DNA from: a virus
Strand: one strand, 5' to 3'
Length of the DNA: 28,229 bases
Virus record (IMG/VR): IMGVR_UViG_3300022074_000283
Span: 1 to 28,229 of that record
Part shown: positions 22,135-28,182 of the stretch, piece after piece
Position numbering within the stretch: the first letter of the stretch is position 1
Layout: every line of letters begins with the position of its first letter
Notes under the pieces: model-generated
Databases searched by the model: none
Seen by the model: only the letters and a program-made list of their open reading frames with translations
What the model was told of the DNA's origin: nothing
Translations under genes and position numbers: made by a program

Positions 22135-22549
22135 TCCTGTCATACGTCAAGGTCTGACCACGATTATCTTCCCAAGTGTGGCTACAGTGTACCCAACCAC
22201 TGTTGCCACCTGTATAACACTCCAATATCAACTGATCGAAATCTAGATTCTCTTGTATCCACAATGCAAGATCAAAGTTATCCACACCAGCAACCTCGAA
22301 GTCGGCGGCCTCACCCTTCGCATGCTGGCTGTGGATATTCGATCCAATAGCAATGCACAACTCCGGGCTGCGGTAGCCTGACGATACAATAAACGAACCA
22401 AACTCATTGCGTATCGGCTGCAATATATTCTTAGCCAACATCTTCATGCATTTAATATGCTCATCAGTAGGCTCATTAGGTATAGCTTTACGTTCAGCTG
22501 TCTGGCTTTTGACCATCTCAGCTAATGAAAAGTTCTGTGACAGCTTCAT
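22100..22549 (-). CDS. M15-type peptidase endolysin (149 aa)
   Basis: A 149-aa enzyme without a signal peptide. Zinc ligand pattern of peptidase M15A: HAKGEAADFEV (H76, D83) and GWVHCSH (H121; H124 may be extra). VSSGYRSPELC and WIQENLDFDQLI are also typical. It cleaves peptide bridges of the cell wall at the end of infection and needs a holin for access; the holin gene is directly upstream and overlaps as ATGA. This is the last gene of the lysis set. The gene also contains three DnaA-box-like sites. Confidence 0.88.
   Translation of the reverse strand: MKLSQNFSLAEMVKSQTAERKAIPNEPTDEHIKCMKMLAKNILQPIRNEFGSFIVSSGYRSPELCIAIGSNIHSQHAKGEAADFEVAGVDNFDLALWIQENLDFDQLILECYTGGNSGWVHCSHTWEDNRGQTLTYDRTNGYRDGLLRD
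22255..22338. other. Cluster of three DnaA-box-like 9-mers
   Basis: GTATCCACA (22255-22263), the perfect consensus TTATCCACA (22278-22286) and, on the other strand, ATATCCACA (22330-22338) fall within 84 bases, all inside the endolysin gene. They may be coding coincidence, but the phage encodes a DnaA domain IV protein. Elsewhere I noticed only isolated near-matches by eye (for example 8932-8940, 24849-24857). Confidence 0.35.
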
Positions 22550-22911
22550 TTCTTAATACCTTTCAGACTGCGTAAACCAAACGACGCAGCTATGCTAGCG
22601 TAAACGGCATATTGAAACCACTCCGGCGTATCATCCAGAGCCGCAAAGCCTTCCCTAACATAAGGCTGAAGCGGCGGCACAAAACACATACCTATAATAA
22701 TTATAAACAAAATCGTCCACGCTTCATCCTTCCAGCTGTTATCACTGGCTTGGGCCATTACCTTTTCCCAACCAGCCTCATGCTTCATTAACTCTGCTTC
22801 GGCCTCAGCTTTCGCCTGAGCCACCTTACCCTTAGCCTTGGTAGCCTCTACCTTCGATTCCATCCAAGACCCTGCCAGCGAGGCTATAGGGCCGATTAAA
22901 GCCTGTATCAT
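22546..22911 (-). CDS. Holin of the three-TM GTA type (121 aa)
   Basis: A 121-aa membrane protein. Helix 1 near residues 2-17, a charged A/K/E-rich coiled coil (22-58), a long hydrophobic helix with TILFIIIIGMCFVPPL (about 66-82) and a third helix with FQYAVYASIAASFGL (about 98-112). This matches the 3TM holins known from marine phages and gene transfer agents. It forms the membrane holes that release the endolysin. It overlaps the endolysin gene (ATGA) and is itself overlapped by the small secreted-protein gene upstream. Confidence 0.82.
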   Translation of the reverse strand: MIQALIGPIASLAGSWMESKVEATKAKGKVAQAKAEAEAELMKHEAGWEKVMAQASDNSWKDEAWTILFIIIIGMCFVPPLQPYVREGFAALDDTPEWFQYAVYASIAASFGLRSLKGIKK

Positions 22912-23126
22912 CGTGACAACACTCCCCTTGGTAGTGGTTTACAACTCCATCCTACAGGCTTGTATCCCGGCATGTATTTGTGGACACGTTCAGCCAAGAC
23001 CAAAGCATGTTGACTACAAGATTTCTCACTGTCCTGCCATTTCTGTGCTTCAAGAAACGTGCATTGCTCCCGCTGCACTGCACTGGTACCAATCAAACAT
23101 GCAATAACTACAGCCTGATACATCAT
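22908..23126 (-). CDS. Small secreted, Cys-containing protein (72 aa)
   Basis: A 72-aa protein with a hydrophobic N-terminus (MMYQAVVIACLIGTSA) that looks like a signal peptide, then REQCTFLEAQKWQDSEKSC and SCKPLP; three cysteines are in the mature part. I recall similar short proteins beside holins in marine phages, without known function. A spanin-subunit role is conceivable from the place, but no clear lipobox is seen, so this is not claimed. Starts overlap neighbouring genes at both ends (ATGATGA). Confidence 0.6.
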   Translation of the reverse strand: MMYQAVVIACLIGTSAVQREQCTFLEAQKWQDSEKSCSQHALVLAERVHKYMPGYKPVGWSCKPLPRGVLSR

Positions 23127-23338
23127 TCTCTTGGTGTCCTTGCTTCTTTGCCAAGATAAATACCATAGACACCAGTCATTACACCCATGATTACAGATAC
23201 AAATGCTGATTGCTGTGTTGTTGGGTTATCTAAATCCATGAACCATTCAGCACACCGCCATGACATAGCAACAGATGCAATCATAGTTAGCTTTGCTGTA
23301 AGATTAAACTGTATGTATCTCTTCCACCAATCAGTCAT
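23123..23338 (-). CDS. Small two-TM membrane protein (71 aa)
   Basis: A 71-aa protein, MTDWWKRYIQFNLTAKLTMI, with hydrophobic helices near residues 12-30 and 44-62 (SAFVSVIMGVMTGVYGIYLG). It has ATGA-type overlaps on both sides within the lysis set. This resembles small phage membrane proteins often called putative holins or antiholins. Which of this and the 121-aa protein is the timer of lysis cannot be told from sequence. Confidence 0.62.
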   Translation of the reverse strand: MTDWWKRYIQFNLTAKLTMIASVAMSWRCAEWFMDLDNPTTQQSAFVSVIMGVMTGVYGIYLGKEARTPRE

Positions 23339-23826
23339 GCTATACCCACTGCTCTAGCTACAGACACCATCAAGAAAGCGAACAAAGCAATTGTCACTGC
23401 GACAATACCGGCGATGAGTAGCGTTGTTTTAATCGTTTCTTCAAACTCTTTAGCCTTACGAACCGCTTCACGGCGAGCTTGCGCTTGCGCCTCTTTTTGT
23501 TCTTTGAGTTTCTTATTATGAAGGTCAACGATCTCTTGCCATGTATCCGGGCCGAACCGCATGTTAATCATGGTTCTTATGTCATTCATTTGTTCTTGTA
23601 GTTTTTTAGCCTCAAGAACCGCATCCATACTGCTTTTAAAGCTAATGTCACCAACACTAGCTTGCTTGTTACGCTCTTCATTAATCTTCTTTTGACAGTC
23701 AAAGAGCGTACTGACTTGTTGTGAAATATCAGCAACAGATTGAACATCGTTAATCCTTGCCTTGATAAAAGCTATTGCATTACTGGCTGCTGCCACCGCT
23801 GCAACGGCTGTTGTAATAGGCTCCAT
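23335..23826 (-). CDS. Coiled-coil membrane-anchored protein (163 aa)
   Basis: A 163-aa protein. A hydrophobic Ala-rich N-terminus (about 4-21), a long charged helical middle (about 25-125, rich in K/E/Q/A) and a strong transmembrane helix at the end (TLLIAGIVAVTIALFAFLM, about 135-153). I recall homologues in marine podoviruses and cyanophages without assigned role. It could span the periplasm or sit in the membrane during lysis, but the topology is unlike a classical i-spanin with only an N-terminal anchor. It is coupled by overlap with the 71-aa gene. Confidence 0.6.
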   Translation of the reverse strand: MEPITTAVAAVAAASNAIAFIKARINDVQSVADISQQVSTLFDCQKKINEERNKQASVGDISFKSSMDAVLEAKKLQEQMNDIRTMINMRFGPDTWQEIVDLHNKKLKEQKEAQAQARREAVRKAKEFEETIKTTLLIAGIVAVTIALFAFLMVSVARAVGIA

Positions 23827-23827
23827 G

Positions 23828-23998
23828 TCAGCCTCTCAAAATTACACCCAGCAACAAAACAATCATCGTGCCAGCAGAGCCAATCATAATATGTTCGATG
23901 CGTTTGATACGCAGTATAGTTTCTGTCCAACGCTCATCAGATACAGCCACATGCTTTTCTAATTCAACATGAATAGACTGTAGCGTAGGCTTTGCCAT
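23828..23998 (-). CDS. Small membrane protein, XhlA-like pattern (56 aa)
   Basis: A 56-aa gene not longer than the usual size cut-offs. It starts MAKPTLQSIHVELEKHVAVS, overlapping the stop of the fibre-like gene upstream (TAATG), whose GGAGAC provides the Shine-Dalgarno. A short charged helix with WTETILRIKRIEHIMIG leads into a transmembrane helix (about 38-53, ending LLLGVILRG). The layout matches the XhlA/hemolysin-type membrane proteins found next to phage holins and endolysins. The function is inferred. Confidence 0.65.
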   Translation of the reverse strand: MAKPTLQSIHVELEKHVAVSDERWTETILRIKRIEHIMIGSAGTMIVLLLGVILRG

Positions 23999-24378
23999 TA
24001 CGCTAAGTCTCCGTGAAATGAAACACAGTTATGATTTGAATCTACATCTGAACCAGAATCATTCCTTGAAACAGCACGTTGTGTAGTTGTTGTTCTGTAA
24101 AGATTATATGCATTATCTCTGGTGCCTTTATCTTGTAATGCATTTGAACGAGATGAAGTACCGCACATACAAAACGCTGTATTACCAAAAGCACTAACCG
24201 TTGTTAGCGTGAAATCACCAGCCGCATTATCTGTTAAGGATGCGGTGTTTAGGCTGTCATTTATGGTATTGCTGGAATACATTTGAGATTGTGACCACGC
24301 CTTCGCCAGTCCCTCAACAGCATTAGGGCCGCTAGAGATACCGCCGCCAAACTCAGCTAGTTCTGCTGCTTTACTCAT
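23998..24378 (-). CDS. Fibre-like paralogue 1 of the GDLA array (126 aa)
   Basis: A 126-aa member of the array. It lacks the usual N-terminal VDTL-type strand but keeps GLAKAWSQSQ, then INDSLNTASLTDNAAGDF and the end FHGDLA. The middle to C-terminal part is variable and rich in S, N, T, with three cysteines. The final codons GGA GAC TTA GCG TAA supply the Shine-Dalgarno and overlapping start for the small XhlA-like gene. It is probably a tail fibre or fibre-tip subunit, inferred from its N/S/T-rich, beta-prone composition and paralogues. Confidence 0.62.
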   Translation of the reverse strand: MSKAAELAEFGGGISSGPNAVEGLAKAWSQSQMYSSNTINDSLNTASLTDNAAGDFTLTTVSAFGNTAFCMCGTSSRSNALQDKGTRDNAYNLYRTTTTQRAVSRNDSGSDVDSNHNCVSFHGDLA

Positions 24379-24764
24379 GCTAAGTCTCCGTTTACTGTAC
24401 CCGAACTGCTAGTGTCATATAACACTCTAGAGTTACTTGAAGTATAATACGCCTCAATACCAAACCCGCCTGTTGTACGACTACCAGTAGTAATATCAGA
24501 ACTAATAACCCCTGCTGATGTGTTGTCCTCATTACCTAGTGATATAGCGGCGTTCACAGTTGAAAATGAATTTGTATAATTTAGACCCCTGTCACCCACA
24601 CCATCGTCATCTAAAGAGGAAATATTAAAACTATCGTCAAGGACAGTTCCTACAGAATTAATATCAAACCAAGCCTTCGCACTACCATTCGCCACAAAGC
24701 TAGTGGCAATGCTGTTGTTTCCGCTGGCATCCTTCAGGGTGTTTACTCTAAGTTCGCTTGCCAT
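24375..24764 (-). CDS. Fibre-like paralogue 2 of the GDLA array (129 aa)
   Basis: A 129-aa protein starting MASELRVNTLKDASGNNSIA, the N-terminal strand plus GN-type linker often seen in marine phage fibre proteins. The conserved core follows: GSAKAWFDINSVGTVLDDSF, NISSLDDDGVGDRGLNYTNSF. The variable half (about 75-120) is S/T/G/N-rich and the end is VNGDLA. The start overlaps the stop of paralogue 3 (TAATG), with that gene's GGAGAC as Shine-Dalgarno. Its own end overlaps the next start as ATGA. Confidence 0.65.
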   Translation of the reverse strand: MASELRVNTLKDASGNNSIATSFVANGSAKAWFDINSVGTVLDDSFNISSLDDDGVGDRGLNYTNSFSTVNAAISLGNEDNTSAGVISSDITTGSRTTGGFGIEAYYTSSNSRVLYDTSSSGTVNGDLA

Positions 24765-25165
24765 TATGCGAGGTCTCCGTGTACTAAGTGCATAATATAG
24801 TCTCTATCAAATGCGCCAGATATCCAAGAAAGTGTTCTTAATGACGATGTGGAAAACCCTTGAAAACTCTGAGAATTATCCTGTGCAGCTACAGTGCCTG
24901 AACCAGCCATAGCAGATGAAACTGCATTTACATTTTCAAGAGAATTAGTAAAGTTTGAACTATAATCACCTGTAGCATTGTCAGTTATTGAACTGGTGTT
25001 TAGCGAATCCCTTGCTGATACAGTGCCTGTACCGTCAATGTTTGACCAAGCCTTTGCCAATCCCTGCTGAAGTGACTGCGTTGCTGCCCCACCCTCAGAT
25101 GTAACAGTAATGTCACCCGCCGCTGTGATACCTTGCAGTTCATCTACTTTAAGAATACTAGCCAT
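24764..25165 (-). CDS. Fibre-like paralogue 3 of the GDLA array (133 aa)
   Basis: A longer frame exists, but the ATG at 25165 overlaps the previous stop (TAATG) and has GGAGAC nine bases before it, giving 133 aa: MASILKVDELQGITAAGDIT. It shares ATQSLQQGLAKAWSN almost exactly with paralogue 6, although the DNA has diverged. The core DSLNTSSITDNATGDY and the end VHGDLA are conserved; the region between is unique. It is a likely fibre-type structural protein by composition and context. Confidence 0.65.
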   Translation of the reverse strand: MASILKVDELQGITAAGDITVTSEGGAATQSLQQGLAKAWSNIDGTGTVSARDSLNTSSITDNATGDYSSNFTNSLENVNAVSSAMAGSGTVAAQDNSQSFQGFSTSSLRTLSWISGAFDRDYIMHLVHGDLA

Positions 25166-25542
25166 TATGCAAGGTCTCCGAATATTACAGCATCTAAGGT
25201 GGAAACATCTGCCCACGCACTTCCACTGTTACTGCTGTTTACAGGAAATGTTGTTGTTGTTCTGCTGGTATCGTAAGAGCCAACGTGCGCTGGATAGCTT
25301 GCGTCACTAATACCGTGCAAAACAACAGTGTAATCACTAGAACTCATAGCTGACGATACTGTTAAAACGTATAACCCTGCACCAGTATCAGACAAACTAG
25401 ACATTCCAAAACTTTCATTTATTTGTGCAGTGCTATCACCCGCAAACTGTGCAAACGCCTTCGCCGCACTCTGCTTAGTCAACCCAACTGGCCCAGTACC
25501 CGCCTTATCAGCAATAGTATCTACATTCAATACACTGGTCAT
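25165..25542 (-). CDS. Fibre-like paralogue 4 of the GDLA array (125 aa)
   Basis: Read from the ATG at 25542, which overlaps the stop of the 153-aa fibre gene (ATGA) with GGAG seven bases upstream. 125 aa: MTSVLNVDTIADKAGTGPVG. The core is modified (SAAKAFAQFAGD, then INESFGMSSLSDTGAGLY), and the end VIFGDLA matches the partial paralogue at the right window edge. The C-terminal half is S/T/N-rich and variable. Its GGA GAC CTT GCA TAA TG starts paralogue 3. Confidence 0.65.
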   Translation of the reverse strand: MTSVLNVDTIADKAGTGPVGLTKQSAAKAFAQFAGDSTAQINESFGMSSLSDTGAGLYVLTVSSAMSSSDYTVVLHGISDASYPAHVGSYDTSRTTTTFPVNSSNSGSAWADVSTLDAVIFGDLA

Positions 25543-26000
25543 ACGATACTCCAATACCCATTAACAGTGACAGTGGCATTGTCCTGTGTGATAGGCCCAG
25601 CCGATACACCATTCTCATCGCTGTCAATCGTGATGTCTGCGCTGATGGTTTGCCCATTCAAACGGATGATGCTGTCATTACCCTTGAAAGGATAGCGTGT
25701 GTCGCTTTCACTCTTGGTGTAGCTGTTCGCAATGCTAAAGGCATCGTACACTACAATCTCAACTACGTCATTCAAGGATGCCCCAGTAACCAAGACAACG
25801 CTTGTGCCGCTAGTGCTAGTGTAGTCTGTCACAGGCTTTAGCAATACACCGTTTTGATACACATCAACGTACAGGCCATCTGTATAGGTCAGCGTCTTGC
25901 TGTCTGCATCACTGCCTGTGAAGCTAGTCTGACCAGCAGTGGCTTGGTACAGGTATCGGTTACGAACACCGACGGATGGGGATTTACCTATGTATGCCAT
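25539..26000 (-). CDS. Tail-fibre-like protein (153 aa)
   Basis: A 153-aa protein, MAYIGKSPSVGVRNRYLYQA, with an N-terminal domain (about 15-85) typical of marine phage tail proteins: FTGSDADSKTLTY, YVDVYQNGVLLKPVTDYTS and VVEIVVYDAF. It is followed by a linker SYTKSESDTRY and a strand-rich end. It lacks the GDLA ending. The opening plus YxNGVLL pattern is widespread in fibres and structural proteins of marine phages. The Shine-Dalgarno is GGGG about 8 bases upstream. It probably contributes to host recognition, which is inference. Confidence 0.7.
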   Translation of the reverse strand: MAYIGKSPSVGVRNRYLYQATAGQTSFTGSDADSKTLTYTDGLYVDVYQNGVLLKPVTDYTSTSGTSVVLVTGASLNDVVEIVVYDAFSIANSYTKSESDTRYPFKGNDSIIRLNGQTISADITIDSDENGVSAGPITQDNATVTVNGYWSIV

Positions 26001-26003
26001 GTG

Positions 26004-26546
26004 TTACCCCGCAATCTCTGTTACACAGATAAATGATGTGCCACGTTCTTGTGCATAAGTGTCAAGATTATTAACTACTCTGTTTATGTATAACGTATCG
26101 GCAAGTTCTGCATTAATACCTAACTTATATGTTATCTGTGATGTAGAACTTGGACTGTCAAAGAATGATAGATAAGCAGTTTCTGGCGTGCTTCCTGCAT
26201 TGTCTCTATCGTATGTCCTTGTTGCTGGTGCAACGCCAAAGTTTCTGATTCCAGCTGCGCTTGTATGACCTAACTTTGTTGTGTCTCTGTAAAAGAAAAA
26301 CAAATGATTGTAGACATTAGGGTCATCATCACCAAACTCACCCATCCACATTGCTTCACATTTTATGATACTTGATGTTGATGTGGGAGTAATGTTGACA
26401 GTAAAACCAGTTACGACAGTATCTGTCGCCGCAGGTAGTGACACAGTGCTATCAGTTGTAAGCTGTGTACGTTGCACCTGTATAACCCCACCAGACGGTA
26501 TGCCAGATGCCGCTACACCACCATTTGTTATCTTAGAAAGTGCCAT
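26004..26546 (-). CDS. Tail-fibre-like structural protein (180 aa)
   Basis: A 180-aa protein, MALSKITNGGVAASGIPSGG, whose opening LSKITNxxV is common at the N-terminus of marine phage fibre proteins. The rest is beta-rich with a jelly-roll-like alternation (STSSIIKCEAMWMGEFGDDD, FFFYRDTTKLG, YLSFFDSPSS) and looks like a globular receptor-binding or structural domain. GGAG lies seven bases upstream. It follows the 124-aa assembly-like gene by 32 bases and precedes the 153-aa fibre gene. Confidence 0.68.
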   Translation of the reverse strand: MALSKITNGGVAASGIPSGGVIQVQRTQLTTDSTVSLPAATDTVVTGFTVNITPTSTSSIIKCEAMWMGEFGDDDPNVYNHLFFFYRDTTKLGHTSAAGIRNFGVAPATRTYDRDNAGSTPETAYLSFFDSPSSTSQITYKLGINAELADTLYINRVVNNLDTYAQERGTSFICVTEIAG

Positions 26547-26578
26547 TCACTTCTCCACAAAAGGGATGACCCCTACGC

Positions 26579-26953
26579 TTATGCGTAAGGGCTATCACCA
26601 AGCAAGTCTGCATCCCAAGCTGCCTTGAGTGCTGCAATGTTTGCTGCATTTGTAATTGCTGATGCGGCAGGTGCGTCACGAAGGTTAGTCTTCTTAGTTA
26701 CTGAAGCAGCTTTTGCGTCTGCGTCATCAGCTTCCATTGCCTTCATGTACACAACATCTTCAGCGTCAAGCAGTGGGCCACGAACCTCACGAACCTTATC
26801 ACGGAAGATGTCTTTTGCAGTGTCTAAGTCCTCTGAAATAACAGAGCCTGACAATGACCATGCACCACGAAAGGCACGGTCAGAAGGAACGGTAGCCGTA
26901 GAAGCATCAATCTGATTCCCGTCCTTATCTACGATGTATGTTGTTGCAGTCAT
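26579..26953 (-). CDS. Tail fibre assembly-like protein (124 aa)
   Basis: A 124-aa protein, MTATTYIVDKDGNQIDASTA, with AAGGAG about 8 bases upstream. The C-terminal half (FRDKVREVRGPLLDAEDVVY, then NLRDAPAASAITNA and LKAAWDADLLG) shows the pattern of DUF4376/phage tail assembly-chaperone-like domains (R..R..LL...D..y - LRD.P). These small helical domains sit next to fibre genes and may aid folding or assembly. It is inferred to serve the fibre genes around it. Confidence 0.65.
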   Translation of the reverse strand: MTATTYIVDKDGNQIDASTATVPSDRAFRGAWSLSGSVISEDLDTAKDIFRDKVREVRGPLLDAEDVVYMKAMEADDADAKAASVTKKTNLRDAPAASAITNAANIAALKAAWDADLLGDSPYA

Positions 26954-26963
26954 TGTTTTCTCC

Positions 26964-27437
26964 TTATGCTGCTATATCAGTGGCATTAATATCTTCAGCT
27001 ATCTTCCAAGCGTTGCGCCACTCACGAGTGCTTGGTAGCTGTTCTTTGCGGCAGATAACCATCTTTGGTTTGTTGCCTTCATTCCATGTTTTCCAGACGT
27101 GCTGTGGCACATCCTTCTGAATTAGGTATTCGATTGCTTCTTCTTCTGTCATTGCTGGCATTGGTTCTGTCTGGTGCAACAGATAGCCACGAGTATGCTT
27201 CTTGAAGTCAGGCTGCGCTTCGTCCTTTGCCAGTTCCCAGTAGACCCACACAGGTGGCAGGATACCACCCTGCAATGCACACGCCAGCCAGTTAGGGTCA
27301 GGCACAAGTATCTTGGCACACTCATCTACGCTGTCTTCGTACACTACACGATAGTCTGACTGCACACCGTCTATGTTTTCTTTTGCCCAGCACAGACGGT
27401 CAAACAGGTGTGTGCCTTGAAACTCTGGTGTTTGCAT
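26964..27437 (-). CDS. Hypothetical protein in the fibre cluster (157 aa)
   Basis: A 157-aa protein, MQTPEFQGTHLFDRLCWAKE, starting on the GGAGAC/TAATG junction of the upstream GDLA gene. It contains aromatic-rich segments (WVYWELAKDE, VPQHVWKTWNEGNKPKM) and ends PSTREWRNAWKI, a pattern I remember from small proteins next to marine phage fibre genes and related to assembly-chaperone-like domains. It is not itself a GDLA paralogue. The role, perhaps in fibre assembly, is inferred. Confidence 0.6.
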   Translation of the reverse strand: MQTPEFQGTHLFDRLCWAKENIDGVQSDYRVVYEDSVDECAKILVPDPNWLACALQGGILPPVWVYWELAKDEAQPDFKKHTRGYLLHQTEPMPAMTEEEAIEYLIQKDVPQHVWKTWNEGNKPKMVICRKEQLPSTREWRNAWKIAEDINATDIAA

Positions 27438-27802
27438 TATGCTAAGTCTCCGTGGATTGAACAGAATGTATCTGCATCCCTTGCGGTGTAAACATCATCT
27501 CTTTTGAAAGATGTAATCTTAAAATCAGAAGAAACTATTGTAACATTTTTTACACCAGTAAGTTCCGCAGCAATAGCCCCTGTGATTTGGCAATATTCTG
27601 TATTAGCCATACTACTGGACAGATTGAACTGATAGTCTCCTGTGCCGTTATCTACCCCTGTGCTGACGTTTAAGCTGTCTGCTACCACTGCGGCGGTATT
27701 TGCCTTAACCCAAGCCTTCGCACTACCCTCAACAACATAGTTCGTGGCGATTGACCCTGCGGTGCTGTGTTCCAGCGTATCTGCTACAATTTTACCTGCC
27801 AT
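27437..27802 (-). CDS. Fibre-like paralogue 5 of the GDLA array (121 aa)
   Basis: A 121-aa protein, MAGKIVADTLEHSTAGSIAT, with the core GSAKAWVKANTAAVVADSLN, then VSTGVDNGTGDYQFNLSS and the end SIHGDLA. Its middle-to-C-terminal part, YCQITGAIAAELTGVKNVT and onward, differs from all others. The start overlaps the stop of paralogue 6 and uses its GGAGAC as Shine-Dalgarno. It is likely a fibre-type structural protein. Confidence 0.65.
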   Translation of the reverse strand: MAGKIVADTLEHSTAGSIATNYVVEGSAKAWVKANTAAVVADSLNVSTGVDNGTGDYQFNLSSSMANTEYCQITGAIAAELTGVKNVTIVSSDFKITSFKRDDVYTARDADTFCSIHGDLA

Positions 27803-28182
27803 TATGCGAGGTCTCCGTGTGCTGACGTTGCAAATGAAGCATCGGTTGATGCAAAAGAGTTGTTATAAATATAAACATTTGCTTCACCAGTAGATAACGT
27901 ATTCGGCTCTGTGTTAAAATTTCCATAAAATCCATCTGAGCCAACGTGACTGTAGCTAGTATTATTAAACGAGTTTGTCCAATTTAAATCATAGTTTCCA
28001 GTGGCACTATCAGTAATACTGCTTACATTTAAGCTGTCATTAATTACTTGAGAACTACTTACGTTTGACCAACACTTCGCCAGCCCCTGTTGCAGAGACT
28101 GCGTAGCAGTAGCACCAACAGTCACGGTGATGTCGTTGGCGGTGGTCTTGCCAGTGAGGGTATCTACTTTTATCTCACTCAT
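27802..28182 (-). CDS. Fibre-like paralogue 6 of the GDLA array (126 aa)
   Basis: A 126-aa protein, MSEIKVDTLTGKTTANDITV, sharing ATQSLQQGLAKCWSN and NDSLNVSSITDSATGNYDLN with paralogue 3, and ending SAHGDLA. The variable half (about 72-118) is N/S/T/Y-rich. Its ATG overlaps the stop of the truncated upstream copy as ATGA, with GGAGAC before it. It is inferred to be a fibre-type subunit. Confidence 0.65.
   Translation of the reverse strand: MSEIKVDTLTGKTTANDITVTVGATATQSLQQGLAKCWSNVSSSQVINDSLNVSSITDSATGNYDLNWTNSFNNTSYSHVGSDGFYGNFNTEPNTLSTGEANVYIYNNSFASTDASFATSAHGDLA

Noticed and set aside
26547-26578. Terminator between the 124-aa and 180-aa fibre-region genes
   Set aside because: A stem of only four base pairs (AGGG/CCCT) with a short T run, directly followed by a ribosome binding site in the same operon.
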